A stretch of 8,875 nt of DNA from Bacillota bacterium (GCA_023230985.1 JALNWH010000081.1:1-8875); one strand, 5' to 3'. Positions 1 to 6,654 are shown, counted from the first letter of the stretch. Notes: a model not told the origin generated them from the sequence alone. Translations and numbers: made by a program.

Positions 1-19
1 CGACCATCTAAATATTCAT

Positions 20-104
20 GGGGAAATACCCAAGTGGCCAAAGGGGGCAGACTGTAAATCTGTTGTCTCAGACTTCGGTGGTTCGAATCCACCTTTCCCC
101 ACCA
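20..104 (+). tRNA. tRNA-Tyr (anticodon GTA), CCA encoded
   Basis: The 7-bp acceptor stem pairs GGGGAAA (20-26) with TTTCCCC (94-100). It is followed by discriminator A101 and an encoded CCA at 102-104. The anticodon loop reads CTGTAAA, giving GTA, which decodes tyrosine UAU/UAC. The T arm carries the usual GGTTCGAATCC. A long variable arm lies between anticodon and T arms, making this a class II tRNA, as expected for bacterial tRNA-Tyr. No terminator is obvious directly after it. It may be the last member of a tRNA run starting left of the window. Confidence 0.97.
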
Positions 105-140
105 CTATTTAACACAAAGTCAAAGGTCTTTTCTGAATTA

Positions 141-169
141 TTGACTTATTTTTGTGGATATGTTAGGAT
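141..169 (+). promoter_or_regulatory. Housekeeping (sigma-A) promoter for metK
   Basis: A -35 hexamer TTGACT (141-146) and a -10 hexamer TAGGAT (164-169) are separated by exactly 17 nt. TGT immediately precedes the -10, so it also qualifies as an extended -10. Transcription would start near 176, about 20 nt before the riboswitch aptamer. This is an inference from consensus only. Confidence 0.65.
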
Positions 170-194
170 AATTTTGATAATTGAATAATAGTTA

Positions 195-343
195 CCCTTA
201 TCAAGAGAGGTGGAGGGAAGGGCCCTATGAAACCCGGCAACCGGCATTGCGCGGTGCCAATTCCTACAGGTTTATCCTGAAAGATGAGGACTTACACATT
301 TTAAAAGCAAGCTCCTTCATCGAAGGGGCTTTAATTTTTTTAG
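195..343 (+). promoter_or_regulatory. SAM-I (S-box) riboswitch controlling metK
   Basis: The aptamer carries the S-box signature blocks in order: CTTATCAAGAGAGGTGGAGG (197-216), ATGAAACCCGGCAACC (227-242), GGTGCCAATTCCT (253-265) and GAAAGATGAGGA (279-290). P1 forms between CTTATC (197-202) and GATGAG (283-288). The expression platform is visible. GATGAGGA (283-290) can pair with TCCTTCATC (315-323) as an antiterminator, with one bulged base. When SAM holds P1 closed, 311-333 is free to fold as a terminator. The predicted logic is therefore metK off when SAM is plentiful and on when it is scarce, which is the established behaviour of this family. A short open frame across the element is not a gene. 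Confidence 0.96.
311..343 (+). terminator. Riboswitch-controlled intrinsic terminator
   Basis: AAGCTCCTTC (311-320) pairs with GAAGGGGCTT (324-333) over 10 bp including one T-G pair. A T-rich run to 343 follows. Its 5' half overlaps the antiterminator partner, so the two folds exclude each other. Confidence 0.9.
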
Positions 344-368
344 AATATACGATAAGAGGAGGATAAGA

Positions 369-1562
369 ATGGCAAAGAGATTTTTTACTTCAGAATCCGT
401 AACGGAAGGACATCCTGACAAATTATGCGATCAAATTTCCGATGCGGTTTTGGATGCCATAATGGAGTGCGATCCTATGGGCAGAGTGGCATGTGAAGTT
501 GCAGTTACCACGGGATTGGTTATGGTTATGGGGGAGATTACAACAAATTGCTATATTGATATTCAAAAGATTGTAAGAGATACTGTAGAGGAAGTTGGAT
601 ATACGAGAGCAAAATACGGTTTTGACGCAGATACCTGCGGTGTGGTTATTTCCTTAAATGAACAATCTACGGATATTGCTCTTGGTGTGGATAAAGCTTT
701 GGAAGCAAAAAGAGGAGAAATGGAAGAAAACGATGTTGCGGTAATAGGAGCGGGAGACCAAGGAATGATGTTCGGTTATGCCTGTGACGAAACACCCGAA
801 TTAATGCCTCTTCCGATTTCATTAGCTCACAATCTGGCAAAAAGACTGGCTGAGGTTAGAAAGGATGGAACACTTGATTATTTGAGGCCTGACGGTAAAA
901 CTCAAGTAACCATAGAATATAATGATGACAAGCCCATAAGAGTAGATACTGTTGTAGTAGCTGCTCAACATAGCCCCGGTATAGAACATGAAACACTGGA
1001 AAGGGATATTATGGAGCATGTGATAAAACCCATAATACCGGCGAATATGTTTGATGAAAAGACAAAAATTTATGTAAATCCCACCGGCAGGTTTGTAATC
1101 GGCGGGCCCCACGGTGATGCAGGTTTGACAGGAAGAAAAATAATTGTGGATACCTACGGTGGTTATGCAAGGCATGGCGGCGGTGCTTTTTCCGGAAAGG
1201 ATCCCACAAAGGTTGATCGCTCTGCAACCTATGCTGCCAGATATGTTGCTAAAAATATAGTGGCAGCTGGATTGGCAAAGAAATGTGAGATTCAGATTGC
1301 TTATGCGATAGGGATAGCAAAACCTATATCGGTAATGGTAGATACATTCGGTACGGGAATTATATCTGATGAAAGAATTGGAGAAATAGTTCAAAAAGTC
1401 TTTGATTTGAGACCTGCCGCTATAATAAAGGATTTAGATTTACGAAAACCTATATATAAGCAGTTGGCGGCTTACGGTCATGTGGGAAGAACGGATTTGG
1501 ATTTGAACTGGGAAAAGACGGATAAAATTGAGGAATTAAAGGCAAGTATAGAATCGGAATAG
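369..1562 (+). CDS. metK: S-adenosylmethionine synthetase (methionine adenosyltransferase)
   Basis: The enzyme makes S-adenosylmethionine from L-methionine and ATP, releasing phosphate and diphosphate, in the cytoplasm. SAM is the cell's main methyl donor. The 397-residue length is normal for bacterial MetK. Visible motifs are the N-terminal GHPDK (14-18) with the ATP-binding histidine, the family signature GAGDQGMMFGYA (127-138), TGRFVIGGPHGDAGLTGRK (239-257), and the glycine-rich GGGAFSGKDPTKVDRS (270-285) that binds the triphosphate. No key residue is missing. The ATG at 369 follows a good AGAGGAGG about 6 nt upstream. The gene stands alone downstream of the SAM-I riboswitch, so the product feeds back on its own transcript. 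A 6-bp hairpin, CGGAAT/ATTCCG, overlaps the stop codon but has no T run after it. Confidence 0.98.
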   Translation: MAKRFFTSESVTEGHPDKLCDQISDAVLDAIMECDPMGRVACEVAVTTGLVMVMGEITTNCYIDIQKIVRDTVEEVGYTRAKYGFDADTCGVVISLNEQSTDIALGVDKALEAKRGEMEENDVAVIGAGDQGMMFGYACDETPELMPLPISLAHNLAKRLAEVRKDGTLDYLRPDGKTQVTIEYNDDKPIRVDTVVVAAQHSPGIEHETLERDIMEHVIKPIIPANMFDEKTKIYVNPTGRFVIGGPHGDAGLTGRKIIVDTYGGYARHGGGAFSGKDPTKVDRSATYAARYVAKNIVAAGLAKKCEIQIAYAIGIAKPISVMVDTFGTGIISDERIGEIVQKVFDLRPAAIIKDLDLRKPIYKQLAAYGHVGRTDLDLNWEKTDKIEELKASIESE

Positions 1563-1630
1563 GCTTTTTATTCCGGAGCATATTTACTTATTTTATCGTA
1601 AATAGAGGGCGTGAGATTGCTGCAATTATC

Positions 1631-1841
1631 GAGAATTATATAGTAGGTTTAGCACACATAATATGATTTTGACAGGTCTATCTCTCGCCTTTGGAAAAGT
1701 CCTAACGGTTTCAAAGGGTCCTCCATGCCCCGTGAAACCTAAGCCGACGTCCTGCCGGCTTTACGGACTTTTTAACAAAGGCTTCGCTAAGACCTGTAAC
1801 CAAAATACATAAAGTGTGCTGCACCTATCTATGTAACTCTC
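1631..1841. repeat. About 210-bp nested palindromic element (MITE-like or structured RNA)
   Basis: A series of inverted repeats nests symmetrically. GAGAATTATATAGTAGGT (1631-1648) pairs imperfectly with 1823-1841. AGCACAC (1651-1657) pairs with GTGTGCT (1814-1820), ACAGGTCT (1672-1679) with AGACCTGT (1790-1797), GCCTTTG (1687-1693) with CAAAGGC (1776-1782), and AAAAGTCC (1695-1702) with GGACTTTT (1765-1772). Two side-by-side hairpins sit at the tip: GGTTTCA (1707-1713)/TGAAACC (1733-1739) and AAGCCG (1741-1746)/CGGCTT (1756-1761). The core (1671-1797) is visibly more GC-rich than its surroundings. There is no transposase and no open frame of note. It could be a non-autonomous mobile element, a structured RNA, or both. 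I do not recognise it as a named riboswitch. Confidence 0.8.
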
Positions 1842-1846
1842 TTAGT

Positions 1847-1888
1847 ATGTAGCTTTTGACACGTAGCTTTTGGCACGCAGCTTCTAAA
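1847..1888. repeat. Three 14-bp tandem repeats
   Basis: Three consecutive 14-bp units are ATGTAGCTTTTGAC (1847-1860), ACGTAGCTTTTGGC (1861-1874) and ACGCAGCTTCTAAA (1875-1888). The first two differ at two positions and the third is more diverged. They begin 5 nt beyond the right arm of the nested palindrome. Confidence 0.7.
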
Positions 1889-1910
1889 TGATATATATAT
1901 TAGATATCTT

Positions 1911-1937
1911 GGGCGGTCTGTGGCCGCCTAATTTTTT
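1911..1937 (+). terminator. Hairpin plus T run, probable intrinsic terminator
   Basis: GGCGGTC (1912-1918) and GGCCGCC (1922-1928) form a 7-bp stem with a 3-nt loop, TGT. It is followed by TAATTTTTTT. The hairpin sequence matches the GCGGTCTGTGACCGCC motif of the dispersed repeats at 6604, 6816, 7354 and 7496, so the terminator may derive from such a repeat. It would end transcripts from metK before the flagellar genes. Confidence 0.65.
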
Positions 1938-1940
1938 TCC

Positions 1941-1967
1941 TCATCATTTTGATGAAAATGCCGATAA
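1941..1967 (+). promoter_or_regulatory. Possible SigD/FliA (sigma-28) promoter
   Basis: GCCGATAA (1960-1967) matches the motility-sigma -10 consensus exactly. At the expected 15-nt distance upstream is TCAT (1941-1944), which fits the TAAA -35 poorly. Its position, 46 nt before the start of a flagellar gene, supports the call. The weak -35 lowers confidence. Confidence 0.5.
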
Positions 1968-2013
1968 TTTATTTAGAGACAGATAATAGCTTAATTATTT
2001 TAGAGGTGAACAA

Positions 2014-4029
2014 ATGAGAGTAACTAATGAAATATTATCGGTTCATAATATAAATAAAGAACAAATCGAAGAATCAACTTACAATTCAAAATTTGACGAA
2101 ATCAAAGATAATAGTGTGAAAATTCAAACGGAAGAAACAAAAATCCCAAGGTCTATATCCGATTCGATACCTCCTGAACTAAAAGAAGCATTTTATGAAT
2201 TTTATGAAAAGGGAAATACTATTGATATTGATACTTTGCAACTTTTAAGGACCTATATAAACAGGTATGAAGGCAGCAAAGAAGAAAAAGTCGAAGTAGT
2301 AAAAATGCTCTTAGCTAAGGATTTAAAAATCAATCTCACAAACCTTAAATCCATTTACGAAGCCCTCTATGGTAAAGATTTAAGTGAAAGCTTGGAGACA
2401 ATAATAGAAACATCCGATATTGAAGATTTGGAAATATTGAATTATAAAAATCAAATCTCTAAGGAGAATTCACAAACTATCAATAAAGCTGATTTAATTA
2501 GCTTTTTACAGCAAATCAAAAATATGAGAACTGCCTCAATGAATTTAGGCGAGATTATTGATTTTATAGAAATCAGTTTAAAAAACTTGGATATAGATAT
2601 TGATTTAAGCAGAATATTATTAAAAGCTACAAATGAAATGATACAAGCCATAAAGTATCGCATGGAAGATATGGCGGAAAAAATATTAAACAAAGTAATA
2701 AATGAAATTAATAATTTTTTAGAAGAAAGTCATGGAATATCCGAAAAGGATAGCCCTAAAGATAAAATCTCAGAAAAAAACAATAAAATTATGGAAAAGA
2801 TAATCTCGGAAAATGAAATTGAAGACTATGTAAAATCATCGTTAAGCACATTGGCTATATCCGGTAAAGACTATATAGTCACGGAGATTACGGAAAGACT
2901 TAAAGACATAACAGAGAATTTTAAAGAAATCAAGCTTGAGATTACACGAAACTTGGATATGGCCTTACGTCATATAAAGGAAGAAAACAGATCAGATATA
3001 CAAAATGCATATAGTATTTTGGAAAAGACTATAGAGCAACTCGATAAAACTATATTAAAAAGTGATATCACCTTATTCACTGATATGAAGACAGAAAAAG
3101 AACTTGTTAAGGCATCCAGTGACTTGACTAAGGCTAAAAAATTTTTAGAAAAAGGAAATTATGAAAAGGCATTGCAGCTTACGGATAAGGTAAAAGACCT
3201 TTTCGAAAAGATGAACTGGCGACCTTCTTATTCCAAGATAATCCATCGCGAAAAATCAAATCAAATTATTGAAGAAGCACGCAGCGATAAAGAAGTATTA
3301 AATGTTGCTGTTAAGAATTATATAAATACCGTCAATCAAGGCAAAGATTCCGGGAGGATGGTATATGAAGCTTTGCGCATGCTTGGAGCCGATCACGAAG
3401 GAGAGACTGCAAGATTTTTGGCCATGAGAAATATATCTAGGGCAGGAGATACTCCACCGCTTTTAGATACGGATAATATATCAAAGGAAGATATAGAATT
3501 TAACATAAAGTCCTCTTTATTAAAAATGCTTGAAAGCAATACAGATCAAAAAGACAGCTCAATAGCACAAATGTCGGATAAAATCACAGGTCAGCAACTT
3601 TTAAGCAAGTCTGATAGAGGTCAGTTTCAAACCATGTTTCTTAACTTACCCACATTAATAGGCGGAAGTCTAAAAGATGCGAAGTTTTATATTAATTCCA
3701 GGAAAGAGAAAGAAAAGCTGGACTGGGAGAATTGCAGTATTTACTTCCTTATTGAAACAGACGGACTGGGGGAAACGGGAATACTTTTAAATTCAACAGG
3801 AAGAAATGTATCTATAAAAATAAAAAACGATAGGGCAGACCTTGAAAATAAGGTAAAACCGTTAATTGCGGATTTTAAAACAAATCTTGCAGAATTAGGC
3901 TATGAGATAGGGAGTATTTCCTTTTCAAAACTGAAAAATGATGATATGGAAGCAGACAAGGCAAAAAGAGAAAAACCACAGATGAGAAATATAAATTCTT
4001 CCAAGAAAGGGTTTGATGCAAAGATATGA
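2014..4029 (+). CDS. FliK/YlqG-like flagellar hook-length-control family protein (tentative)
   Basis: The protein has 671 residues and is highly charged, with no signal peptide or membrane segment. Residues about 50-440 are mostly amphipathic helix rich in Lys, Glu and Ile. Residues 370-400 (AKKFLEKGNYEKALQL) look like a single TPR-type helix pair. The C-terminal part, about 520-640, turns to a beta pattern (FQTMFLNLPTLIGG, SIYFLIETDGLGETGILL, then SFSKL). That resembles the C-terminal domain of FliK-type hook-length proteins and B. subtilis YlqG. Start ATG follows AGAGGTGA (2002-2008). It overlaps the next gene, an FlhB C-terminal homologue, by 4 nt, the same pairing as ylqG-ylqH. FliK proteins act with FlhB to switch export from hook to filament subunits, so this role is plausible. 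The family assignment rests on C-terminal pattern and neighbourhood, not on a clear motif. Confidence 0.6.
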   Translation: MRVTNEILSVHNINKEQIEESTYNSKFDEIKDNSVKIQTEETKIPRSISDSIPPELKEAFYEFYEKGNTIDIDTLQLLRTYINRYEGSKEEKVEVVKMLLAKDLKINLTNLKSIYEALYGKDLSESLETIIETSDIEDLEILNYKNQISKENSQTINKADLISFLQQIKNMRTASMNLGEIIDFIEISLKNLDIDIDLSRILLKATNEMIQAIKYRMEDMAEKILNKVINEINNFLEESHGISEKDSPKDKISEKNNKIMEKIISENEIEDYVKSSLSTLAISGKDYIVTEITERLKDITENFKEIKLEITRNLDMALRHIKEENRSDIQNAYSILEKTIEQLDKTILKSDITLFTDMKTEKELVKASSDLTKAKKFLEKGNYEKALQLTDKVKDLFEKMNWRPSYSKIIHREKSNQIIEEARSDKEVLNVAVKNYINTVNQGKDSGRMVYEALRMLGADHEGETARFLAMRNISRAGDTPPLLDTDNISKEDIEFNIKSSLLKMLESNTDQKDSSIAQMSDKITGQQLLSKSDRGQFQTMFLNLPTLIGGSLKDAKFYINSRKEKEKLDWENCSIYFLIETDGLGETGILLNSTGRNVSIKIKNDRADLENKVKPLIADFKTNLAELGYEIGSISFSKLKNDDMEADKAKREKPQMRNINSSKKGFDAKI

Positions 4030-4319
4030 TTTATAGAAATATTAATACGATTAAAAGAAAGAAAAAAGGAAAAATGGCGGCAGCAATATTCTATGATGAA
4101 GATACGGATAAGGCACCTCAGATAATTGCAAGAGGTACAGATAGAATAGCAGCCAAGATTATCGAAATGGCAAAGGAAAAAAACATCCCTATTGAAGAAG
4201 ATATGGGCTTGGTAGCGGAATTAATCGATATGGATATGGGAGAAAACATTCCTCCTCAGCTATATTCCATCATTGCAGAAATCTTACTTTTAATAGAAAG
4301 GATGGAAGAGTGCATATAG
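4026..4319 (+). CDS. Orphan FlhB C-terminal domain protein (YlqH-like)
   Basis: This 97-residue protein aligns by eye with the cytoplasmic domain of the flagellar export protein FlhB (EscU/YscU/HrcU family). The match covers AAAIFYDEDTDKAPQIIARG (18-37), the helix IAAKIIEMAKEKNIPI (41-56) and GENIPPQLYSIIAEILL (72-88). It lacks the FlhB membrane domain. The self-cleaving NPTH motif is also absent: KKGK (13-16) occupies that position, so autocleavage is not expected. The ATG overlaps the upstream stop as ATGA, suggesting translational coupling. A second ATG at 4074 (Met17) is a possible start but has only AAGGA three bases away. Truncated FlhB relatives such as YlqH can partly substitute for the FlhB C-terminus in other bacteria. 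A role in export switching here is inference. Confidence 0.85.
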   Translation: MIYRNINTIKRKKKGKMAAAIFYDEDTDKAPQIIARGTDRIAAKIIEMAKEKNIPIEEDMGLVAELIDMDMGENIPPQLYSIIAEILLLIERMEECI

Positions 4320-4322
4320 ATA

Positions 4323-4350
4323 TAAAGTCTTTATCTTAATCTGTCGATAC
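4323..4350 (+). promoter_or_regulatory. Candidate SigD/FliA promoter for fliS-flagellin
   Basis: TAAAG (4323-4327) matches the motility-sigma -35. GTCGATAC (4343-4350) matches GCCGATAA at 6 of 8 positions. The spacer after TAAA is 16 nt, one more than usual. It lies 31 nt before the fliS start, in the only gap of the flagellar cluster large enough for a promoter, and would drive fliS and flagellin together. Confidence 0.55.
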
Positions 4351-4367
4351 TAATATTGAAGTTTAAT

Positions 4368-4372
4368 GGAGG
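4368..4372 (+). promoter_or_regulatory. Ribosome binding site that fixes the fliS start
   Basis: GGAGG sits 8 nt before the ATG at 4381. An in-frame ATG at 4366 overlaps this site and has no Shine-Dalgarno sequence of its own, so 4381 is the start. Confidence 0.85.
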
Positions 4373-4380
4373 TGTTATGC

Positions 4381-4818
4381 ATGAGAGCATACGAGGAAAA
4401 AGAAATATTGGATATGAAACCTGAACAGCTTACATCTTTGCTCTATAAGGCTTTTTTAGAAAAGCTCACTGAGGCTATTAAGTTTCTTGATGAGAAAAAT
4501 TATATAGCGGTTAACTATTTATTGCAGGATTGCAACGAAATATTATATAGGCTTGGAGCAGGGATTAATTATAAGGCGGGGCTTATAGCCGACCATTTGG
4601 AAGCACTATATAATTTTTCTGCTGAACAATTGACAACAGCCAATTTCAGGAAGGATAAAAACATGATGATAGACGTAAAAGAGATTATTAGCAATATTTC
4701 TGAAGGATGGGACAAAGCAGTATATAGTAATGCCAAGGAACATAATATACACAAGAATTTGAACTCTTACGAAAGTCATTTATATTATGATACAGGTAAT
4801 TTGGATATAATGGAATAA
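4381..4818 (+). CDS. fliS: Flagellin-specific chaperone FliS
   Basis: FliS is a small cytoplasmic helical-bundle protein that binds the C-terminal helices of flagellin, keeps it unpolymerised and delivers it for export. The family pattern is clear. The N-terminal helix contains MKPEQLTSLLYKAFLEKL (12-29). The conserved block INYKAGLIADHLEALYNFSA (62-81) follows. Then QLTTANFRKDKNMMIDVKEI and the conserved tryptophan in SEGWDKA (W110) complete the pattern. The usual family length is about 125-135 residues; this one has 145, with a polar tail of about 20 residues after the last helix. The start is set by the GGAGG at 4368. The flagellin gene follows after only 25 nt with its own ribosome binding site. 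fliS upstream of flagellin differs from B. subtilis, where it lies downstream of hag. Confidence 0.92.
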   Translation: MRAYEEKEILDMKPEQLTSLLYKAFLEKLTEAIKFLDEKNYIAVNYLLQDCNEILYRLGAGINYKAGLIADHLEALYNFSAEQLTTANFRKDKNMMIDVKEIISNISEGWDKAVYSNAKEHNIHKNLNSYESHLYYDTGNLDIME

Positions 4819-4843
4819 TTATATATGGAAAGGAGATAAACGA

Positions 4844-6532
4844 ATGAGGATTAATACAAATGTTCAGGCAATTAATGCATATAGACAATTAACAATAAGC
4901 TATGGAAATGTTTCAAAAAATATAGAAAAGCTTTCATCAGGATTAAGGATAAATAGAGCCGGAGACGATGCAGCCGGACTTGCAATTTCTGAAAAAATGA
5001 GATCTCAAATAAGGGGGCTCAACATGGCGGAGAGAAATACACTGGACGGGATTTCTCTTATACAAACTGCCGAAGGAGCACTTCAGGAGGTACATAATGC
5101 ATTACAAAGAATGAGAGAATTATCAATACAGTCTGCCAATGGTACATTGGCATCGGATGACAGGATTGCCATCCAAAATGAAATAGACCAATTAACATTT
5201 GATATAGATAGAATAGCCAAGACCACTCAATTTAACGCAAACCCACTGCTGCGGGGTTCTTTGTTATCCAGACCGGTCATAACTACTAATTCTGCTGATA
5301 TTAAATATATCGGCGGCGGCACTTGGGGTGGAAATCTAGTAGCTGAACCTAGCGAACGGGGCGAAGTAAAGGTTGAGCTTGATGATTTCGATGCTTTTTC
5401 AGGAGAAGAAAGTATGATGGTCAATGGAAAATATTATGAGTTTGCTGATGAAGATGGCAACGTCACCGCCGGTAGTATAAAAGTTGATGTTGGTACAGAT
5501 GCTGATGAAACATTAAAAAATCTACTGCAGGTAATAATAGAAAACGACAATATCTTTGATGCTTCAGCTAGTAAGGTAGAAAGCGGCATTTTAACTTTAA
5601 AAACCACAAGAAATATGTCACCTGCTGAAGCAAAGGAAATTAAGTTGGAATCGGATTCAGGAAATAAAATTAAGTTTTTGGATATTGATGGAGGCGAAGG
5701 TGCAACATCTTTGTATGCCCCTATGGAATCAACTAATTTAAAAACTATATATCTTAATATTACAGAGTTGCCAAAACAGGGGGACAAGATTATTATAGGT
5801 GACGAATCAAAAGGAGTAACCATAGAATTTGCAGATGATTCAAAGTCTTACGCTTCGGGAAAGGCAACGATAGGTGTAAAAAACAGGACTGTTTATGATG
5901 TGATGGATGAAATATACAGTGTTATAACATCGGCAAAAAATGATGGGAAAGCAGATGCCTTAACAGATTTCAAGATTAACGGAAATTCCCTTATACTTAC
6001 AACGGATAAGACAGATGATGGTGCTGACAACAGCCTTCAAATGCAATATGTCGATAATGATTTTGAAACCCATGCGGGCAAAGATATGCAGATAAACTTA
6101 CAGATTGGTGCAAATGACAGCGAAAGAATGACACTTTTAATCGGTGTTATTGACTCCGCTTTCTTAGGAATTGCGAGAAAGGCTGATTATAAGGAAGTAA
6201 TATCAACAGCAGGAGTGGATGCGGAAGCGGGAGTAAGCGTACTGACGGAAGAGGATGCAAATAATGCTATAACCTTCTTCGATAATGCCATAAGACTTGT
6301 ATCCGAATCCCGTTCAAGACTGGGAGCCTATCAGAACAGGCTTGAGCATACTTTGGCAAATGTAACAACGGCAGCAGAGAATTTGACGGCGGCTGAATCC
6401 AGAATCAGAGACGTGGATATGGCATTGGAAATGTCCGAATATACGAAGAATAATATTATAAATCAGGCGGCAACAGCTATGCTTGCGCAGGCGAATATGA
6501 TACCCCAAGGAGTTTTACAATTATTACAATAG
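4844..6532 (+). CDS. Flagellin, filament subunit with enlarged central domain
   Basis: This is the secreted subunit that polymerises into the flagellar filament. The N-terminal D0/D1 region (1-135) carries RINTNVQAINAYRQL, KLSSGLRINRAGDDAAGLAI and the ANGTLASDDRIAIQNEIDQL helix. The C-terminal D1/D0 region (about 465-562) carries SRSRLGAYQNRLEHTLANV and ends in NMIPQGVLQLLQ, the FliS-binding end. Its 562 residues exceed short flagellins such as the roughly 300-residue Hag. The extra length is a surface-exposed insert (about 140-460) that seems to contain two related modules, 185-270 and 312-402, both resembling the flagellin IN motif. There is no signal peptide, as expected for type III export. 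AAAGGAG (4829-4835) lies 8 nt before the ATG. The insert has few cysteines and no obvious catalytic motif. The symbol (hag or fliC) is left open. Confidence 0.97.
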   Translation: MRINTNVQAINAYRQLTISYGNVSKNIEKLSSGLRINRAGDDAAGLAISEKMRSQIRGLNMAERNTLDGISLIQTAEGALQEVHNALQRMRELSIQSANGTLASDDRIAIQNEIDQLTFDIDRIAKTTQFNANPLLRGSLLSRPVITTNSADIKYIGGGTWGGNLVAEPSERGEVKVELDDFDAFSGEESMMVNGKYYEFADEDGNVTAGSIKVDVGTDADETLKNLLQVIIENDNIFDASASKVESGILTLKTTRNMSPAEAKEIKLESDSGNKIKFLDIDGGEGATSLYAPMESTNLKTIYLNITELPKQGDKIIIGDESKGVTIEFADDSKSYASGKATIGVKNRTVYDVMDEIYSVITSAKNDGKADALTDFKINGNSLILTTDKTDDGADNSLQMQYVDNDFETHAGKDMQINLQIGANDSERMTLLIGVIDSAFLGIARKADYKEVISTAGVDAEAGVSVLTEEDANNAITFFDNAIRLVSESRSRLGAYQNRLEHTLANVTTAAENLTAAESRIRDVDMALEMSEYTKNNIINQAATAMLAQANMIPQGVLQLLQ

Positions 6533-6565
6533 GATAAACGATGGGTGAACGATGGTTGTGCTTTT

Positions 6566-6610
6566 CCCCTACTATCATTCTGAGGCTTTAGCCGAAGAAT
6601 AATGTAGGGG
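6566..6610. repeat. Palindromic dispersed repeat, short copy
   Basis: CCCCTAC (6566-6572) and GTAGGGG (6604-6610) form perfect ends. The interior (6575-6600) is the hairpin ATTCT-GA-GGCT-TT-AGCC-GA-AGAAT, the same as in the copies at 6761 and 7443. Compared with those copies, about 25 nt after the hairpin are missing. It lies 34 nt after the flagellin stop and could also act as its transcription end, though no T run follows. Confidence 0.75.
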
Positions 6611-6654
6611 CGGTCTGTCATCGCTCGATACAGCAGTTAATTCGCAAGGCATAA
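6604..6654. repeat. 51-bp dispersed repeat, copy 1
   Basis: This stretch aligns without gaps to 7354-7404, with 39 of 51 positions identical. It starts with GTAGGGGCGGTCTGTCA and ends with AGGCATAA. It shares its 5' end with the palindromic repeat at 6566. The remaining intergenic DNA from 6655 to 6750 shows no gene or structure that I can support. Confidence 0.7.

Noticed and set aside
181..366. Short open frame of 61 codons upstream of metK
   Set aside because: It lies entirely over the SAM-I riboswitch, starts at a TTG without a ribosome binding site, and resembles no protein family.
822..1394. Long open frame on the minus strand inside metK
   Set aside because: It is antisense to a clearly conserved enzyme. 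Its product, rich in Cys, Tyr and Ser, has no family resemblance and it lacks a ribosome binding site.
1555..1576. CGGAAT/ATTCCG hairpin over the metK stop codon as a terminator
   Set aside because: The stem has only 6 bp, the T run is in the loop rather than after the stem, and a better terminator lies at 1911-1937.
1671..1797. Core of the nested palindrome as a c-di-GMP or other known riboswitch
   Set aside because: Flagellar genes follow, which made this attractive. The conserved blocks of the c-di-GMP-I class, T-box, cobalamin and THF riboswitches that I know are not present.
4806..4811. TATAAT just before the flagellin gene as a promoter
   Set aside because: The hexamer matches the -10 consensus, but no -35-like sequence lies 16-18 nt upstream, and it falls in AT-rich coding sequence at the end of fliS.
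5434..5823. Minus-strand open frame of 129 codons inside flagellin
   Set aside because: It is antisense to the flagellin insert, with no start signal and no recognisable domain. It follows from the base composition of the coding strand.
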